Notes: generated by a model not told the origin, from the letters alone. Shown: positions 50,391 through 60,179, counted from the first letter of the stretch. The stretch is 64,000 bases of DNA from Blastococcus sp. TBT05-19 (GCF_003319095.1 NZ_QOHI01000003.1:372001-436000); one strand, 5' to 3'. Numbers and translations are program-made.

Positions 50391-51272
50391 GTGGACCTCG
50401 AGCTCGGCCAGCTCCGGGCGCTCGCTGCCGCGGTGTCGACCGGCACCCTGGACGGCGCCGCGCGCGAGCTGCACGTGACGCCCTCGGCGGTGAGCCAGCG
50501 GCTCAAGGCCCTGGAGGCGGCTACCGGCCGGGTCCTCCTCGTCCGGTCCCGCCCGGTCCGGGCGACGCCCTCGGGGGAGGCGGTGCTCCGCCTCGCCCGT
50601 CAGGTCCAGCTGCTGGCCGCGGACGCCGCCCGCGAGCTGCAGGCGGACGACGCGGACGGGACGCCGGTCACCGTGCCGATCGCGGTCAACGCCGACTCCC
50701 TCGCCACCTGGGTGCTCCCGGCGCTGGCCCCGCTGGCCGGTGAGCTCCGCTTCGACCTCCACCGCGAGGACCAGGAGCACACCGGCGACCTGCTGCGGGA
50801 CGGGACGGTCATGGCGGCGGTCACGGCCGAGGCCGAGCCGGTGCCCGGGTGCCGCGTCGTCCGGCTGGGCGCCATGCGCTACCGGCCCATGGCCACCGCG
50901 GCCTTCGCGCGCCGCTGGTTCCCCGAGGGCGTCACGCCGGACGCCCTCGCCGTCGCTCCCGTCGTCGTCTTCGACCGGAAGGACGACCTGCAGCACGCCT
51001 ACCTGCGACGGTGGGGGATCACCCGCCCGGCCGTGCACCACGTGCCCGCCTCCGCCGACTACGTGCGCGCCGTCCGCCTCGGCCTGGGCTGGGGGATGGT
51101 GCCCGACCTCCAGCTGGCCCAGCCGACCGACGGCGCCGACCTCGCGGAGCTGGACCCGGACGGCGCCGTCGACGTCGTCCTGCACTGGCAGCAGTGGCGG
51201 CTGCAGTCCCCGGCGCTCGACCGGGTCGCCGAGGCGGTGCAGGCCGCGGCACGCACCGCGCTGACCCGCTGA
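50391..51272 (+). CDS. lysG: LysG/ArgP-type LysR regulator
   Basis: 293 residues. Helix-turn-helix: LRALAAAVSTGTLDGAAREL, then HVTPSAVSQRLKALEAATGR. The effector domain has VPIAVNADSLATWVLPALAP, typical of LysG/ArgP. It should activate lysE when Lys or Arg accumulates, binding the 70-bp divergent region. GTG 50391 is the start. Confidence 0.93.
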   Translation: MDLELGQLRALAAAVSTGTLDGAARELHVTPSAVSQRLKALEAATGRVLLVRSRPVRATPSGEAVLRLARQVQLLAADAARELQADDADGTPVTVPIAVNADSLATWVLPALAPLAGELRFDLHREDQEHTGDLLRDGTVMAAVTAEAEPVPGCRVVRLGAMRYRPMATAAFARRWFPEGVTPDALAVAPVVVFDRKDDLQHAYLRRWGITRPAVHHVPASADYVRAVRLGLGWGMVPDLQLAQPTDGADLAELDPDGAVDVVLHWQQWRLQSPALDRVAEAVQAAARTALTR

Positions 51273-51274
51273 GC

Positions 51275-52129
51275 TCAGGCTGCCACCCGGTCGATGCCGG
51301 CCCAGACGATGGGGGAGCGGCGGGCGGCGCGTGGCAGCCGGAGGGTCGCCTGCCGGAACGCGCGCACGGCGCCGGTGGCGGCCGCGTCGGTGAGCGACAG
51401 CCCGGGCAGCGAGTACATCCGCCGCGCCCAGGCCGGCAGCAGCGCCACGGAGAGCGCGGCCAGCCCACCCCAGGCCGGCTGGGCCGGGGTCAGGTACCGC
51501 ACCCAGGTGGGCATCGGCGGGAGCACGACCAGCCGGTAGGCGTCGCGCGCGGCGGTGGTCGCGCCCAGCTCCGGTCGCATCCGCTCGAAGTAGGCGGCGA
51601 GGTCGTCCACCGACGCGGGCACCTCGGCCCGCTCGACGCCGATCAGCTCGGCCGCGGTCACCTGCTCGGCCACGTACCGGTCGGCGTCGTCGTCCGAGAG
51701 CTCCAGGCCGCCCCGCCGCGCCGCGGTGAGCAGCGAGTCCACCTCGCAGCAGTGCACCCACAGCAGCAGGTCGAGGTCGTCGACCCGGTAGGTGCGCCCG
51801 GTCGTCTCCTCGGTCCCGCCCAGCCGCCGGTGGATGCCGCGCACCTGGGCGGCGGCCCGCACGGCCTCGGTGCGGGTGCCGAACGTGATGGTGTCGACGT
51901 AGGCGGCGGTGCGGATCAGCCGGGGCCACGGCTCCTCCCGTAAGGCGCCGGAGAACTTCGCGACGCCGTCCATGGCCACCGGGTGCAGGGCCTGGAGGAG
52001 CAGCGCGCGCAGCCCGCCGACGGAGAACGAGGGATCGGCGTGCACCCGCCAGGTCACGCTGTCCGGGCCGAAGAAGCCGAGCCGGTCCTCCTCGTCGGTC
52101 CACTCGGCGCGCTTCGGCAGCCGGGTCAT
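51275..52129 (-). CDS. MpaB-like oxygenase (DUF2236)
   Basis: 284 residues. LLLQALHPVAMDGVAKFSG and LLLWVHCCEVDSLLTAARRG carry the His/Asp/Glu residues conserved in the MpaB/rubber-oxygenase (Lcp) heme group. GIHRRLGG between them is also typical. The substrate is unknown. It is translated after the hydrolase gene with an ATGA overlap. Confidence 0.88.
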   Translation of the reverse strand: MTRLPKRAEWTDEEDRLGFFGPDSVTWRVHADPSFSVGGLRALLLQALHPVAMDGVAKFSGALREEPWPRLIRTAAYVDTITFGTRTEAVRAAAQVRGIHRRLGGTEETTGRTYRVDDLDLLLWVHCCEVDSLLTAARRGGLELSDDDADRYVAEQVTAAELIGVERAEVPASVDDLAAYFERMRPELGATTAARDAYRLVVLPPMPTWVRYLTPAQPAWGGLAALSVALLPAWARRMYSLPGLSLTDAAATGAVRAFRQATLRLPRAARRSPIVWAGIDRVAA

Positions 52130-53037
52130 GCCGGGACCACGTCCGCCCAGAAGCTGCAGAGCACCTCGAGCGTGCGCGGCGGGTTCTCCACGGCGGGGGA
52201 GTGGATCGAGTTGTCGATGACCTCGTGCCGCGCCCCGAGCCGCTGCGCCATGTCGTTCTGCACGTGCGGCAGCCAGGCGTCGTCGGCCTCGCCGTGGGCC
52301 ACCAGGACCGGGATCCCGACGGCCTTCAGCTCCTCGACGCGGTCCGGCTCGCCGAGCATCGCGTCGGCCATGCCGCGCAGCCCCGCGGCGGAGTTGGCGA
52401 GGAAGCGCCGGGCGTAGAACTCCCGGGTCGGCGCGGGGACCGCCTGCGCCCGGGGGTCGGTCATCGCCACCTGCTCCAGCGTCTCGTGCACCAGGGGCAC
52501 CCCGCCGGCGTCGAGCAGCGGGGCGAGGTGGTCGAGCAGCTCCGCCCGCCGGCCGGTGAGCCGCGAGGGCCCGGACCCGAGCAGCGTGAACGACGTGAAG
52601 AGCTCCGGCTCGGACAGCACCGCCGCCCGCGTGACCAGGCCGCCGAAGCTGTGCCCGACCAGGTGCAGCGGCTCGCCGGACTCCTCGCGCAGGACCCGGG
52701 CGACGGCGACGACGTCGGCCCCGAGGATCTCCACGGTGTACTGCGCCGGGTCGTCCGGGCCGGGGGACTCGTACTGGCCGCGCTGGTCCACGGCGACCAC
52801 GCGGAATCCCGCCTCGGCGAGCGGTCGGAGCAGCGGGGCGAAGTCCTCCTTGCTCCCGGTGTAGCCGGCCACCATGAGGACGGTGCCGCGGGCGGCGTCG
52901 CCGCCGGTGTCCAACGCGGCCAGGGGGCCGGCGCCACCGGGGAAGCTGCGTGCCCCGGCGTCGTGCTCGGCGAGCTGGCGCAGGTCGTCGGGGGCGATGG
53001 CGAGGGGCACGGCATCGGGGCCGCCGGGCATGACCAT
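52126..53037 (-). CDS. Alpha/beta hydrolase
   Basis: 303 residues. VLMVAGYTGSKEDFAPLLRP, VVAVDQRGQYESPGPDDP and the nucleophile elbow LVGHSFGGLVTRAAVL are complete; GIPVLVAHGEADDAWLPHVQ holds the acid and HSPAVENP the His. The substrate is unknown. Cotranscribed with the MpaB-like gene. Confidence 0.9.
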   Translation of the reverse strand: MVMPGGPDAVPLAIAPDDLRQLAEHDAGARSFPGGAGPLAALDTGGDAARGTVLMVAGYTGSKEDFAPLLRPLAEAGFRVVAVDQRGQYESPGPDDPAQYTVEILGADVVAVARVLREESGEPLHLVGHSFGGLVTRAAVLSEPELFTSFTLLGSGPSRLTGRRAELLDHLAPLLDAGGVPLVHETLEQVAMTDPRAQAVPAPTREFYARRFLANSAAGLRGMADAMLGEPDRVEELKAVGIPVLVAHGEADDAWLPHVQNDMAQRLGARHEVIDNSIHSPAVENPPRTLEVLCSFWADVVPA

Positions 53038-53080
53038 GGTCCCCAGTGAACCCCGTTCGCCGGAGCGGTGCTGCCGGGGG

Positions 53081-54208
53081 TCAGCGGTAGCCGAGCACGC
53101 GGTCGGCCAGCCGCGCGACGACGACCGGGCCGACGAGCGTGGTCGTGCTCCCGGCGGGCAGGTCCTCGACGGTGGACCGGGCCACCTCGACGCCGGTCGC
53201 GGCCTCGCGCGAGACGACCGCGTCGCCGTCCGGGACCGGCAGCACCGTGCCCTCGGCGTCCGGGCCGGGCAGCCCTGTGGCGGGTGACTCCCAGAGCAGC
53301 TGACCCGAGGCCGGGTCGAGCGCGGTGAGCCGTCCGCCGGCGGCGACCAGCACCGCGGCCGGGACCGACGTCTGCTGCGCGGAGCGGTCCGGACCGGTGG
53401 GCAGCGTCGTCAGCTGGGTCCCGTCGGCGGAGCCGAACAGCCGGATCTCGTCGCCGGCCAGCACGCCCACGAGCCCGTCGGCGCCGAGCAGGACGGCGTC
53501 GCCCCGGTCGCCGACCACCACGTCGCGGACCCAGTGCTCGTCGCCGTCGAAGCCGTCGGCCAGCCGCAGCTGCAGCGCGTCCCGTTCGCCGCAGCGCTGC
53601 AGCACCGCGATCCCGGCGCTCCCGGCCGCGGCGTCCAGCAGCCGGCACCCGTCCGGGGCCGACCAGCGCCAGCGGATGTTGTTGCCGGTCGGGTCGAGCG
53701 TGACCATGCCGGTCGGGCTGTGCGCGAGCACGATCCGGCTGGTGGAGGTGAGCGTCGCGTCGGCGCGGAAGTTGACGTTCCGGGTCCAGCTCCGCACGCC
53801 GGTGCCGGCGTCCAGGCCGACGGCCTCGTCGCACCGGTCCGCGGTGCGGAAGACCGCGACCGCGACGCCGTCGGTCGCGGTGAGCCCGCAGAGCCAGGCG
53901 TTGTCCCGCGTGTAGTGCCAGACCTCCTCGCCGGTCGCCGGGTCCAGCGCCCGGACGCCGTGCTCGGAGCCCACCAGCACCCGGCCGTCCTCGACCACGT
54001 CCTCGGGTAGGGGATCGCCGGCGGCCGACCAGACCCGGGAGACGGCGCCGGCCGGCGCCCCCGAGGGGACGTCGGCCGGGCGCGCGGTGGTGCTGGAGGT
54101 GGCCGCCGCGTCGGAGCCCCGCCAGAGCAGGGCTGCGACGACGACGAGCGCCAGGGTGGCCGCCGTCCAGACCCAGACCCGCGCAGGCGGGAACCGGAGA
54201 CGGGACAT
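53081..54208 (-). CDS. Membrane-anchored PQQ-binding-like beta-propeller protein
   Basis: 375 residues. VWVWTAATLALVVVAALLWR is an N-terminal anchor, followed by propeller blades such as VRALDPATGEEVWHYTRDNA, GLDAGTGVRSWTRNVNFRA and LTALDPASGQLLWESPATGL. Two or more Cys pairs are possible on the outside. The order matches Rv3212-rhlE in mycobacteria (from memory). The ligand is unknown. Confidence 0.85.
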   Translation of the reverse strand: MSRLRFPPARVWVWTAATLALVVVAALLWRGSDAAATSSTTARPADVPSGAPAGAVSRVWSAAGDPLPEDVVEDGRVLVGSEHGVRALDPATGEEVWHYTRDNAWLCGLTATDGVAVAVFRTADRCDEAVGLDAGTGVRSWTRNVNFRADATLTSTSRIVLAHSPTGMVTLDPTGNNIRWRWSAPDGCRLLDAAAGSAGIAVLQRCGERDALQLRLADGFDGDEHWVRDVVVGDRGDAVLLGADGLVGVLAGDEIRLFGSADGTQLTTLPTGPDRSAQQTSVPAAVLVAAGGRLTALDPASGQLLWESPATGLPGPDAEGTVLPVPDGDAVVSREAATGVEVARSTVEDLPAGSTTTLVGPVVVARLADRVLGYR

Positions 54209-54222
54209 GCCGACCCCGAGGT

Positions 54223-55908
54223 TCAGGAGGCGGACTCGGGAGCCCCGGCGGCGGAGCCACCGCGACCCGCGCCACCGCGACGGCGACGACGACGGGGACG
54301 GCTCGCGCCGCCCTCGGACGAGCCCTCGGCCGCCGGGGCGTCCGACTGCGCGGGAGCCTCGGACGAGCCCTCGGCGCTGCCCGCGCCACGGGTGCGACGG
54401 CGGGGGCGGCTCTTGCCCCCACCGGCGGGCTTGTCCTCGTCGACGGTCCGGCCGCCCGGGCCACGCGAGTCGCCCCGCCCACCGGAGTCACGCCCGCCGG
54501 CGGCTGCCGGACGGTTGCGCTTGCCGGTCTCGCCGAGGTCCTCGAGCACCTCGCCCTCGAGGCCCTCGCGGGTGCGCTGCGAGCGCGGCAGCCGGCCCTT
54601 GGCGCCCTCGGGCACGTCGAGGTCGGAGTAGACCCACGGCGAGGTGGAGTACGTCTCCGGCGGGTCGTCGAAGCCGAGGCCGAGCGCCTTGTTGATCAGC
54701 TGCCAGCGGGGGATGTCGTCCCAGTCGACCAGCGTGACGGCGACACCGGTGCTGCCGGCGCGGCCGGTGCGGCCGATCCGGTGCACGTAGGTCTTCTCGT
54801 CCTCGGGGCACTGGTAGTTCACGACGTGGCTGACGCCGGTGACGTCGATGCCGCGGGCGGCGACGTCGGTGGCGACGAGGACGTCGACCTTGCCGCTGCG
54901 GAAGGCGCGCAGCGCCTGCTCGCGGGCGCCCTGGCCGAGGTCGCCGTGCACCGCGGCCGCGGCGAACCCGCGGTCGACGAGCTCGTCGGCGACCTTCTGC
55001 GCGGTGCGCTTCGTGCGGCAGAAGACCATGACCAGGCCGCGGTCGCGGGCCTGCAGCACGCGCGAGAGCAGCTCGGGCTTGTCCAGGTTGTGCGCCCGGT
55101 AGATGAACTGGGTCGTCTGCGGGACCGTCGAGCCCTCGTCGTTGCCGTGCGCCCGGATGTGCGTCGGCTGGGTCATGAAGGTGCGCGACAGCGTCACGAT
55201 CGGGCCGGGCATGGTGGCCGAGAAGAGCATCGTCTGCCGCTTCTCCGGGACCATCGCGAGGATCCGCTCGATGTCGGGCAGGAAGCCCAGGTCGAGCATC
55301 TCGTCGGCCTCGTCGAGGACGAGCGCCTTGACCTTGCCCAGGATCAGGTCGCCGCGCTGGGCCAGGTCGAGCAGCCGGCCGGGGGTGCCGACGACGACCT
55401 CGACGCCGTTGCGCAGCGACTCGATCTGCGGCTCGAACGCGCGGCCGCCGTAGATGGCCTGGACGCGCAGCCCGCGCTTGGCGCCAGCGGTGCCGAGGTC
55501 GCGGGCGACCTGGACGCACAGCTCACGGGTGGGGACGACGACCAGCGCCTGCGGGACGCCGTCGCCGCCCTCGCTCGGCGGCGTGACGCGGGTGAGCATC
55601 GGGACGCCGAAGCCCAGGGTCTTGCCGGTGCCCGTCCGGGCCTGGCCGATGAGGTCGTTGCCGGCCAGCGCCAGGGGGAGGGTGAGCTCCTGGATGGCGA
55701 AGGTGCGGGTGATCCCGGCGTCGGCCAGCGCGGAGACGATGTCGGGGTGGACGTCGAAGTCGCTGAACAGCGGGCTGTCGGGCGCCACAGGGGCGCCGCC
55801 GAGCTCCTCGACGGTCTGCTCGAGCTCCTCGGGGGCGGGCGCGCCGGTCTCGGCGTGGTCCAGCTCCGCGATGGGGATGTCGGTGGGGGTCTGCTCGGTG
55901 GAGGTCAG
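54223..55908 (-). CDS. DEAD-box RNA helicase (RhlE type)
   Basis: 561 residues. Motifs: FAIQELTLPLALAGNDLIGQ (Q motif), ARTGTGKTLGFGVP, PTRELC, VGTPGRL, VLDEADEMLD, FSATM, and YVHRIGRTGRAGSTGVAVTL. The C-terminal ~120 residues are basic and RGG-like (GGRDSGGRGDSRGPGG), for RNA binding. No ATG or GTG start fits: the coding look begins at CTG 55908 (LTSTEQTPTDIP), with GAGG about 8 bp upstream. This would be a CTG start. The basic, Arg-rich frame upstream (to 56133) does not look coding. Confidence 0.93.
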   Translation of the reverse strand: MTSTEQTPTDIPIAELDHAETGAPAPEELEQTVEELGGAPVAPDSPLFSDFDVHPDIVSALADAGITRTFAIQELTLPLALAGNDLIGQARTGTGKTLGFGVPMLTRVTPPSEGGDGVPQALVVVPTRELCVQVARDLGTAGAKRGLRVQAIYGGRAFEPQIESLRNGVEVVVGTPGRLLDLAQRGDLILGKVKALVLDEADEMLDLGFLPDIERILAMVPEKRQTMLFSATMPGPIVTLSRTFMTQPTHIRAHGNDEGSTVPQTTQFIYRAHNLDKPELLSRVLQARDRGLVMVFCRTKRTAQKVADELVDRGFAAAAVHGDLGQGAREQALRAFRSGKVDVLVATDVAARGIDVTGVSHVVNYQCPEDEKTYVHRIGRTGRAGSTGVAVTLVDWDDIPRWQLINKALGLGFDDPPETYSTSPWVYSDLDVPEGAKGRLPRSQRTREGLEGEVLEDLGETGKRNRPAAAGGRDSGGRGDSRGPGGRTVDEDKPAGGGKSRPRRRTRGAGSAEGSSEAPAQSDAPAAEGSSEGGASRPRRRRRRGGAGRGGSAAGAPESAS

Positions 55909-56221
55909 TGCACTCGCCTCTGGTCTGCTGGGGGACCGGCTGCGGTGGCGGTGTCGCCGCCTCGCGCCCGTCCCGGTCTGGTGTCGCGGGTCGGTTCCAG
56001 CGCCGACGCGGCCAGCAGACCGGGCCTCGCAACAGCCCGGGAGACAGCCCCAGGGGCGTCGTCCAGCGGTCGTCAGCGCACAGATGTACGAGCGCGCCCG
56101 AAGGCTCGCCGATTCCCATGCTAGCGCGGGCACCGGTTAGCCTCTCCGCGCCGCGCTCCCCGATGTCGCGTCGGTCACTCGTCGGGGGCACCACCACCGC
56201 CGTCGAACTGCAGGAGATGCC

Positions 56222-56872
56222 GTGCCCCCGGTCGACAACACGGCCGTCGCCGAGCTGCTGGGTGCGCTGGCCTACGCCGAGCTGACCGCGTTCGACCGGC
56301 TCGCCGAGGACGCCCGCATGGCGCCGACGCTCGCCGGTCGCGCGGCCCTGTCCCGCATGGCCGCCGCGGAGATCGCCCACCACGTCCGGCTCACCGCGCG
56401 GCTGACCGAGCTCGGCATCGACCCCGCCGTGGCCATGGCGCCGTTCGTCTCCGCGCTCGACACCTTCCACGAGAGCACCCGCCCCAGCACCTGGTTGGAG
56501 GGGCTGGTCAAGGCCTACGTCGGTGACGGGCTGGCGACCGACTTCTACCGGGAGATCGCCGGCTTCCTGCCCGAGCCCGACCGCGGTCTGGTGCTCGAGG
56601 TGCTCGCCGACACCGGGTACGCCGACTTCGCCGTGCGGGAGGTGCGGGCCGCGATCGCGGCGAACCGCAAGGTGGCCGGCCGGCTCGCGCTCTGGGGCCG
56701 GCGGCTGGTGGGGGAGGCCATGACGCGGTCCCAGGCGGTGATCGCCGAGCACGAGGGGCTGACCGAGCTCATCGTCACCGGAACCGGCGACCTGTCCGGC
56801 ATCGGCCGGCTCATCGACCGGATCACCGCCGCGCACACGGAGCGGATGAAGGCGCTCGGCCTCAACCCGTGA
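56222..56872 (+). CDS. Ferritin-like fold protein (MiaE-like)
   Basis: 216 residues. ALAYAELTAFDRLAEDAR, MAAAEIAHHVRLTARLTELG and FYREIAGFLPEPDRGLVLEV give E and ExxH residues for a di-iron site. Families with this fold include a tRNA hydroxylase. GTG 56222 with AGGAGA upstream. The gene is divergent from the helicase gene and ends at a perfect hairpin. Confidence 0.82.
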   Translation: MPPVDNTAVAELLGALAYAELTAFDRLAEDARMAPTLAGRAALSRMAAAEIAHHVRLTARLTELGIDPAVAMAPFVSALDTFHESTRPSTWLEGLVKAYVGDGLATDFYREIAGFLPEPDRGLVLEVLADTGYADFAVREVRAAIAANRKVAGRLALWGRRLVGEAMTRSQAVIAEHEGLTELIVTGTGDLSGIGRLIDRITAAHTERMKALGLNP

Positions 56873-56992
56873 CGATGTCATCGTCGGCCTCCGGCCGACA
56901 CCGCGGCCAGGTGCCGTACCCCCGCTGCTCGGAGCGCGTCCGTCGCGCCTGCGCGGACCCCTCCGGGGCCCACTCGCCACGACCACGCGCAG

Positions 56993-57026
56993 AAGGGGCG
57001 TCTCCGCCGCAGCGGAGACGCCCCTT
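56993..57026. terminator. Bidirectional hairpin
   Basis: AAGGGGCGTCTCCGC and its perfect complement flank a 4-base loop, between two convergent genes. A 15-bp stem ending in two T residues. Confidence 0.85.
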
Positions 57027-57039
57027 CAGGTGCGCTGGT

Positions 57040-57282
57040 TCAGCTGCCGGCGCCTGCGATGAAGCCGACGCGGCGCTGGTCGGCCTGCGCGATCTCCACG
57101 TAGGCGATCCGGTCGACCGGGACGAGGAGCTTGCGCCCCCGCTCGTCGACCAGGGTGAGCAGGCCGTCCTTGGTCGAGCCGGACATGGCCGCGGCCACGT
57201 CCGCCGCGATCTCGTCGGGGGTCTTGGGGCTGTCGATGACCAGCTCCCGGGGCGAGTGCTGGACGCCGATCTTGACTTCCAC
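57040..57282 (-). CDS. DUF3107 family protein
   Basis: 80 residues. MEVKIGVQHSPRELVIDSPK and TPDEIAADVAAAMSGSTKDG match the small actinobacterial DUF3107 family (Rv3208A/TB9.4, from memory). The sequence looks compact and beta-rich, with DRIAYVEIAQADQRRVGFI. GTG 57282 is the start. Function is unknown. Confidence 0.9.
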   Translation of the reverse strand: MEVKIGVQHSPRELVIDSPKTPDEIAADVAAAMSGSTKDGLLTLVDERGRKLLVPVDRIAYVEIAQADQRRVGFIAGAGS

Positions 57283-57379
57283 GTGGGCGATGCCTCCTCG
57301 TTGGCGCGACTGGCCCCAACGCTAGTCCAGTCGGCGGCGTGAGGACCGGGCGAGCGGGTGCGCCGTCAGCGAACGCCGG

Positions 57380-58012
57380 TCAGTCGCCCTCGACGCGGGG
57401 GAATCCGGAGATGCCGCGCCAGGCCAGGGAGGACATCAGCTCGACCGCCTCGTCGCGGGACACCGTGCCCTTGCGCGGCAGCCACCAGCGGGCGCTGCCC
57501 TCGGCGAGGCCGGACAGCCCGGAGGCGATGAGCAGGGCGCGCTCGGGGTCGGCCCCCGTGTCGGCGGCGATCACCCCGGCGATGGCCTCGACGCACACGC
57601 GGGTGCCGCGGTCCACGATCGCGCGGACGTCGTCGTCGTTGCGCAGGTCGGACTCGAAGACCAGCCGGAAGGCCTCGCCGTCGGCGTCGATGAAGTCGAA
57701 GTAGGCGCCGACGGCGGCGTCGACGCGGGTGCGGTTGTCCTCGGTGCGGCCCATGGCCTCGCCCACCCGGTCGGCGAGCTCGGAGACGTGCTCCTCCAGC
57801 AGCGCCAGGTAGAGCTCCCGCTTGCCCGGGAAGTGCTGGTACAGCACCGGCTTGCTGACGCCGGCGCGGTCGGCGATGTCGTCCATCGCGGCGGCGTGGA
57901 AGCCGTGCGCGACGAAGACGTCCTGGGCGGCGCGAAGGAGCTGCAGCCGGCGGGCGCCGCGCGGCAGGCGGGAGGTGCGCCGACTGGCCGCGGCGGGGCG
58001 TGATGGCTGCAT
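57380..58012 (-). CDS. TetR-family regulator
   Basis: 210 residues. LLRAAQDVFVAHGFHAAAMD, DIADRAGVSKPVLYQHFPGK, and a C-terminal ligand domain with YFDFIDADGEAFRLVFESDL. The divergent alpha/beta hydrolase, 70 bp away, is its most likely target, along with itself. Confidence 0.92.
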   Translation of the reverse strand: MQPSRPAAASRRTSRLPRGARRLQLLRAAQDVFVAHGFHAAAMDDIADRAGVSKPVLYQHFPGKRELYLALLEEHVSELADRVGEAMGRTEDNRTRVDAAVGAYFDFIDADGEAFRLVFESDLRNDDDVRAIVDRGTRVCVEAIAGVIAADTGADPERALLIASGLSGLAEGSARWWLPRKGTVSRDEAVELMSSLAWRGISGFPRVEGD

Positions 58013-58082
58013 GGCGGGAGGATGTTACCGAGCGGTTCCCCTCGCATCCGGGGTGCGGCGTGCAGCGTTACCGTCGCGAGTG

Positions 58083-59129
58083 ATGTCCGAGGCCGATCTC
58101 TCTCCCACTCCGCTGCCGCAGACGAAGGGCGTTCTCCCGCCGTGGCCGGGCCAGGAGGTGCCCGTGCGCGGAGGAACGGTGTTCGTCCGGCACACGCCGT
58201 GGAGCGGTCCGGTGGACCGCGCGGCGGGCGACGACGCGCCGCGCGAGCGGGCGCTGTACGTGCACGGCCTCGGCGGGGCGTCGACGAACTGGACCGACCT
58301 GGCCGCGCTCCTCTCGGTCCGGTTCGAGGGGTGGGCGGTCGACCTGCCGGGGTTCGGCCACTCGCAGCCGCCGCGCGGCGACCACTACTCGGTCCGGGGC
58401 CACGTGCGCAGCGTCGTGGACGTCCTCGAGCACGTCCGGGCCCAGCCGGGGGAGGGCGCGGGCCGGCCCGTCCACCTCGTCGGCAACTCGCTCGGCGGGC
58501 TGGTCAGCCTGCTCGTCGCCGCCCGGCGCCCCGACCTCGTCGCGACGCTGACGCTGGTGTCGCCGGCGATGCCGGTCTACCGCGTGCCCCCGGCCTTCAG
58601 CCGCCTGCTGCTGCTCCTCCTGGTCCCGGGTGTCCCGACCCTCGCCGAGCGCCGGCTGGCCGGCGTCGCCCCGGAGGAGAGCGTCCGGTCGATGATCCGG
58701 ATGTGCTTCGGGAACCCGGCGGCGGTGCCGCCCGAGCGGATCGAGCAGGCGGTGCAGGAGATGCGTGAGCGGGCCGGGCGCCCGTGGGCCGACCGGGCGC
58801 TGGCCCGCAGCATGCGCGGCCTCATCACGTCCTACCTGCGGGTCGGCCGGGCGAACGCCTGGCGGGCGGCCCGCGGCCTGAAGATGCCGACCCTCGTGGT
58901 GTGGGGCGGCCGCGATCGCCTCGTCGACCCGGCCCTCGCGCCGCGGCTGGCCGCCGCCGTTCCCGGCGCCCGGCTGCTGGTCCTCGACGGCGTGGGGCAC
59001 GTGGCGATGCTCGAGGCGCCGGAGCCGACCGCGCGGGCGGTCCTGGCGCTCGTCGAGCACCGACCCGCCGCACCGGGCGGCTCGGACGTGCCGGCTGGCG
59101 TCGACACGCCACGCAGCGTGAGACGCTGA
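58083..59129 (+). CDS. Alpha/beta hydrolase
   Basis: 348 residues. YVHGLGGASTNWTDLAALLS, VDLPGFGHSQPPRGDHYSV, the nucleophile elbow LVGNSLGGLVSLLVAARRP, and VVWGGRDRLVDPALAPRLAA with GVGHVAMLEAPEPTAR complete the catalytic triad. The substrate is unknown. ATG 58083 is the start. It is probably controlled by the divergent TetR gene. Confidence 0.92.
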   Translation: MSEADLSPTPLPQTKGVLPPWPGQEVPVRGGTVFVRHTPWSGPVDRAAGDDAPRERALYVHGLGGASTNWTDLAALLSVRFEGWAVDLPGFGHSQPPRGDHYSVRGHVRSVVDVLEHVRAQPGEGAGRPVHLVGNSLGGLVSLLVAARRPDLVATLTLVSPAMPVYRVPPAFSRLLLLLLVPGVPTLAERRLAGVAPEESVRSMIRMCFGNPAAVPPERIEQAVQEMRERAGRPWADRALARSMRGLITSYLRVGRANAWRAARGLKMPTLVVWGGRDRLVDPALAPRLAAAVPGARLLVLDGVGHVAMLEAPEPTARAVLALVEHRPAAPGGSDVPAGVDTPRSVRR

Positions 59130-59171
59130 TGTCCTGACGGCGGAAGCGTCGAGGAGCAGGGAGACCGGCCG

Positions 59172-60071
59172 GTGGGTGGACGTCTGACCGACGACCGGCC
59201 CACGCCTCGCCCGGCACCCCTCGTCGCCCACCGGGAACCGCGGGTGGCGCCGCCCAGCCGGGGGCCCGAGCGCAGGGCCGGCCGGGTGCGACGGTTCGTC
59301 CGGCGGCACGGCTGGCGGGCCTACGCGATCCCGTTCCTCGTCGTCGCCACCGTCGCCGTCCTGGTGGACCTGGCCTTCCACCCGCCGGGGTCCGGCTCCT
59401 CGGCCGTGGCCGTGTCCCAGCCCAGCGCCACGACGGCGCCGACGACGACGGTCGCGCCGCCGTCACCCACGGCACCCGCGGAAGGCGATGCGGGCCCGAC
59501 CGAGACCGTTCCGCCGGCGGTCGCCGACTCCTACGTCGAGCGCGGCGCCGGCACCCTGTCGATCGTCGACGGCGCCTCCCAGGTCTACGGCACCGGTCCG
59601 CTGAAGCGCTTCGTCGTCGAGGTCGAGGACGGCATCGGCGTCGACGGTGCCTCCTTCGCCGACGCCGTCGCCCAGACCCTCGGCGATCCCCGTTCCTGGG
59701 GTAGCGGCGGCCGGATGTCCTTCCAGCGGGTGGGCGCCGCCGAGGCGGCGGCCCGGCAGTACGACTTCCGCGTCAGCCTGGTCAGCCCCGGCAGCATGGA
59801 GACCTACTGCCCCGGAGTCGGCACCGGCGGCTACACCTCGTGCCGCTACGGCGAGCGGGCCGTCATCAACCTCGCGCGCTGGGCCACCGCCGTCCCCGAC
59901 TACCAGGGCGACGTCGCCACCTACCGGCTCTACGTGGTCAACCACGAGGTCGGGCACGCCCTCGGCAACGGCCACGAGGACTGCCCCGGCGCCGGGCAGC
60001 TCGCCCCGGTGATGCAGCAGCAGACCCTGGGTCTCGAGGGGTGCGCGAAGAACGCCTGGCCCTTCCCCTGA
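59172..60071 (+). CDS. DUF3152 zincin-like exported protein
   Basis: 299 residues. One transmembrane anchor (AYAIPFLVVATVAVLVDLAF) is followed by a Thr/Pro-rich linker and a domain with NHEVGHALGNGHEDCPGAGQ, an extended HExxHxxGxxH zinc site. VMQQQTLGLEGCAKNAWP follows, with a Cys pair. A surface metalloprotease is likely. GTG 59172 is the start. Confidence 0.88.
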   Translation: MGGRLTDDRPTPRPAPLVAHREPRVAPPSRGPERRAGRVRRFVRRHGWRAYAIPFLVVATVAVLVDLAFHPPGSGSSAVAVSQPSATTAPTTTVAPPSPTAPAEGDAGPTETVPPAVADSYVERGAGTLSIVDGASQVYGTGPLKRFVVEVEDGIGVDGASFADAVAQTLGDPRSWGSGGRMSFQRVGAAEAAARQYDFRVSLVSPGSMETYCPGVGTGGYTSCRYGERAVINLARWATAVPDYQGDVATYRLYVVNHEVGHALGNGHEDCPGAGQLAPVMQQQTLGLEGCAKNAWPFP

Positions 60072-60179
60072 CCCGGCTGCGCGGACCACGCCGCGGTGGG
60101 ATTACCCGGGCCTGTCACGCTGTTCTCCACTCGAACGCCGGTCCTCCGGGGCCGCTGTCCGCGACGTGAAGGAGCAAGC

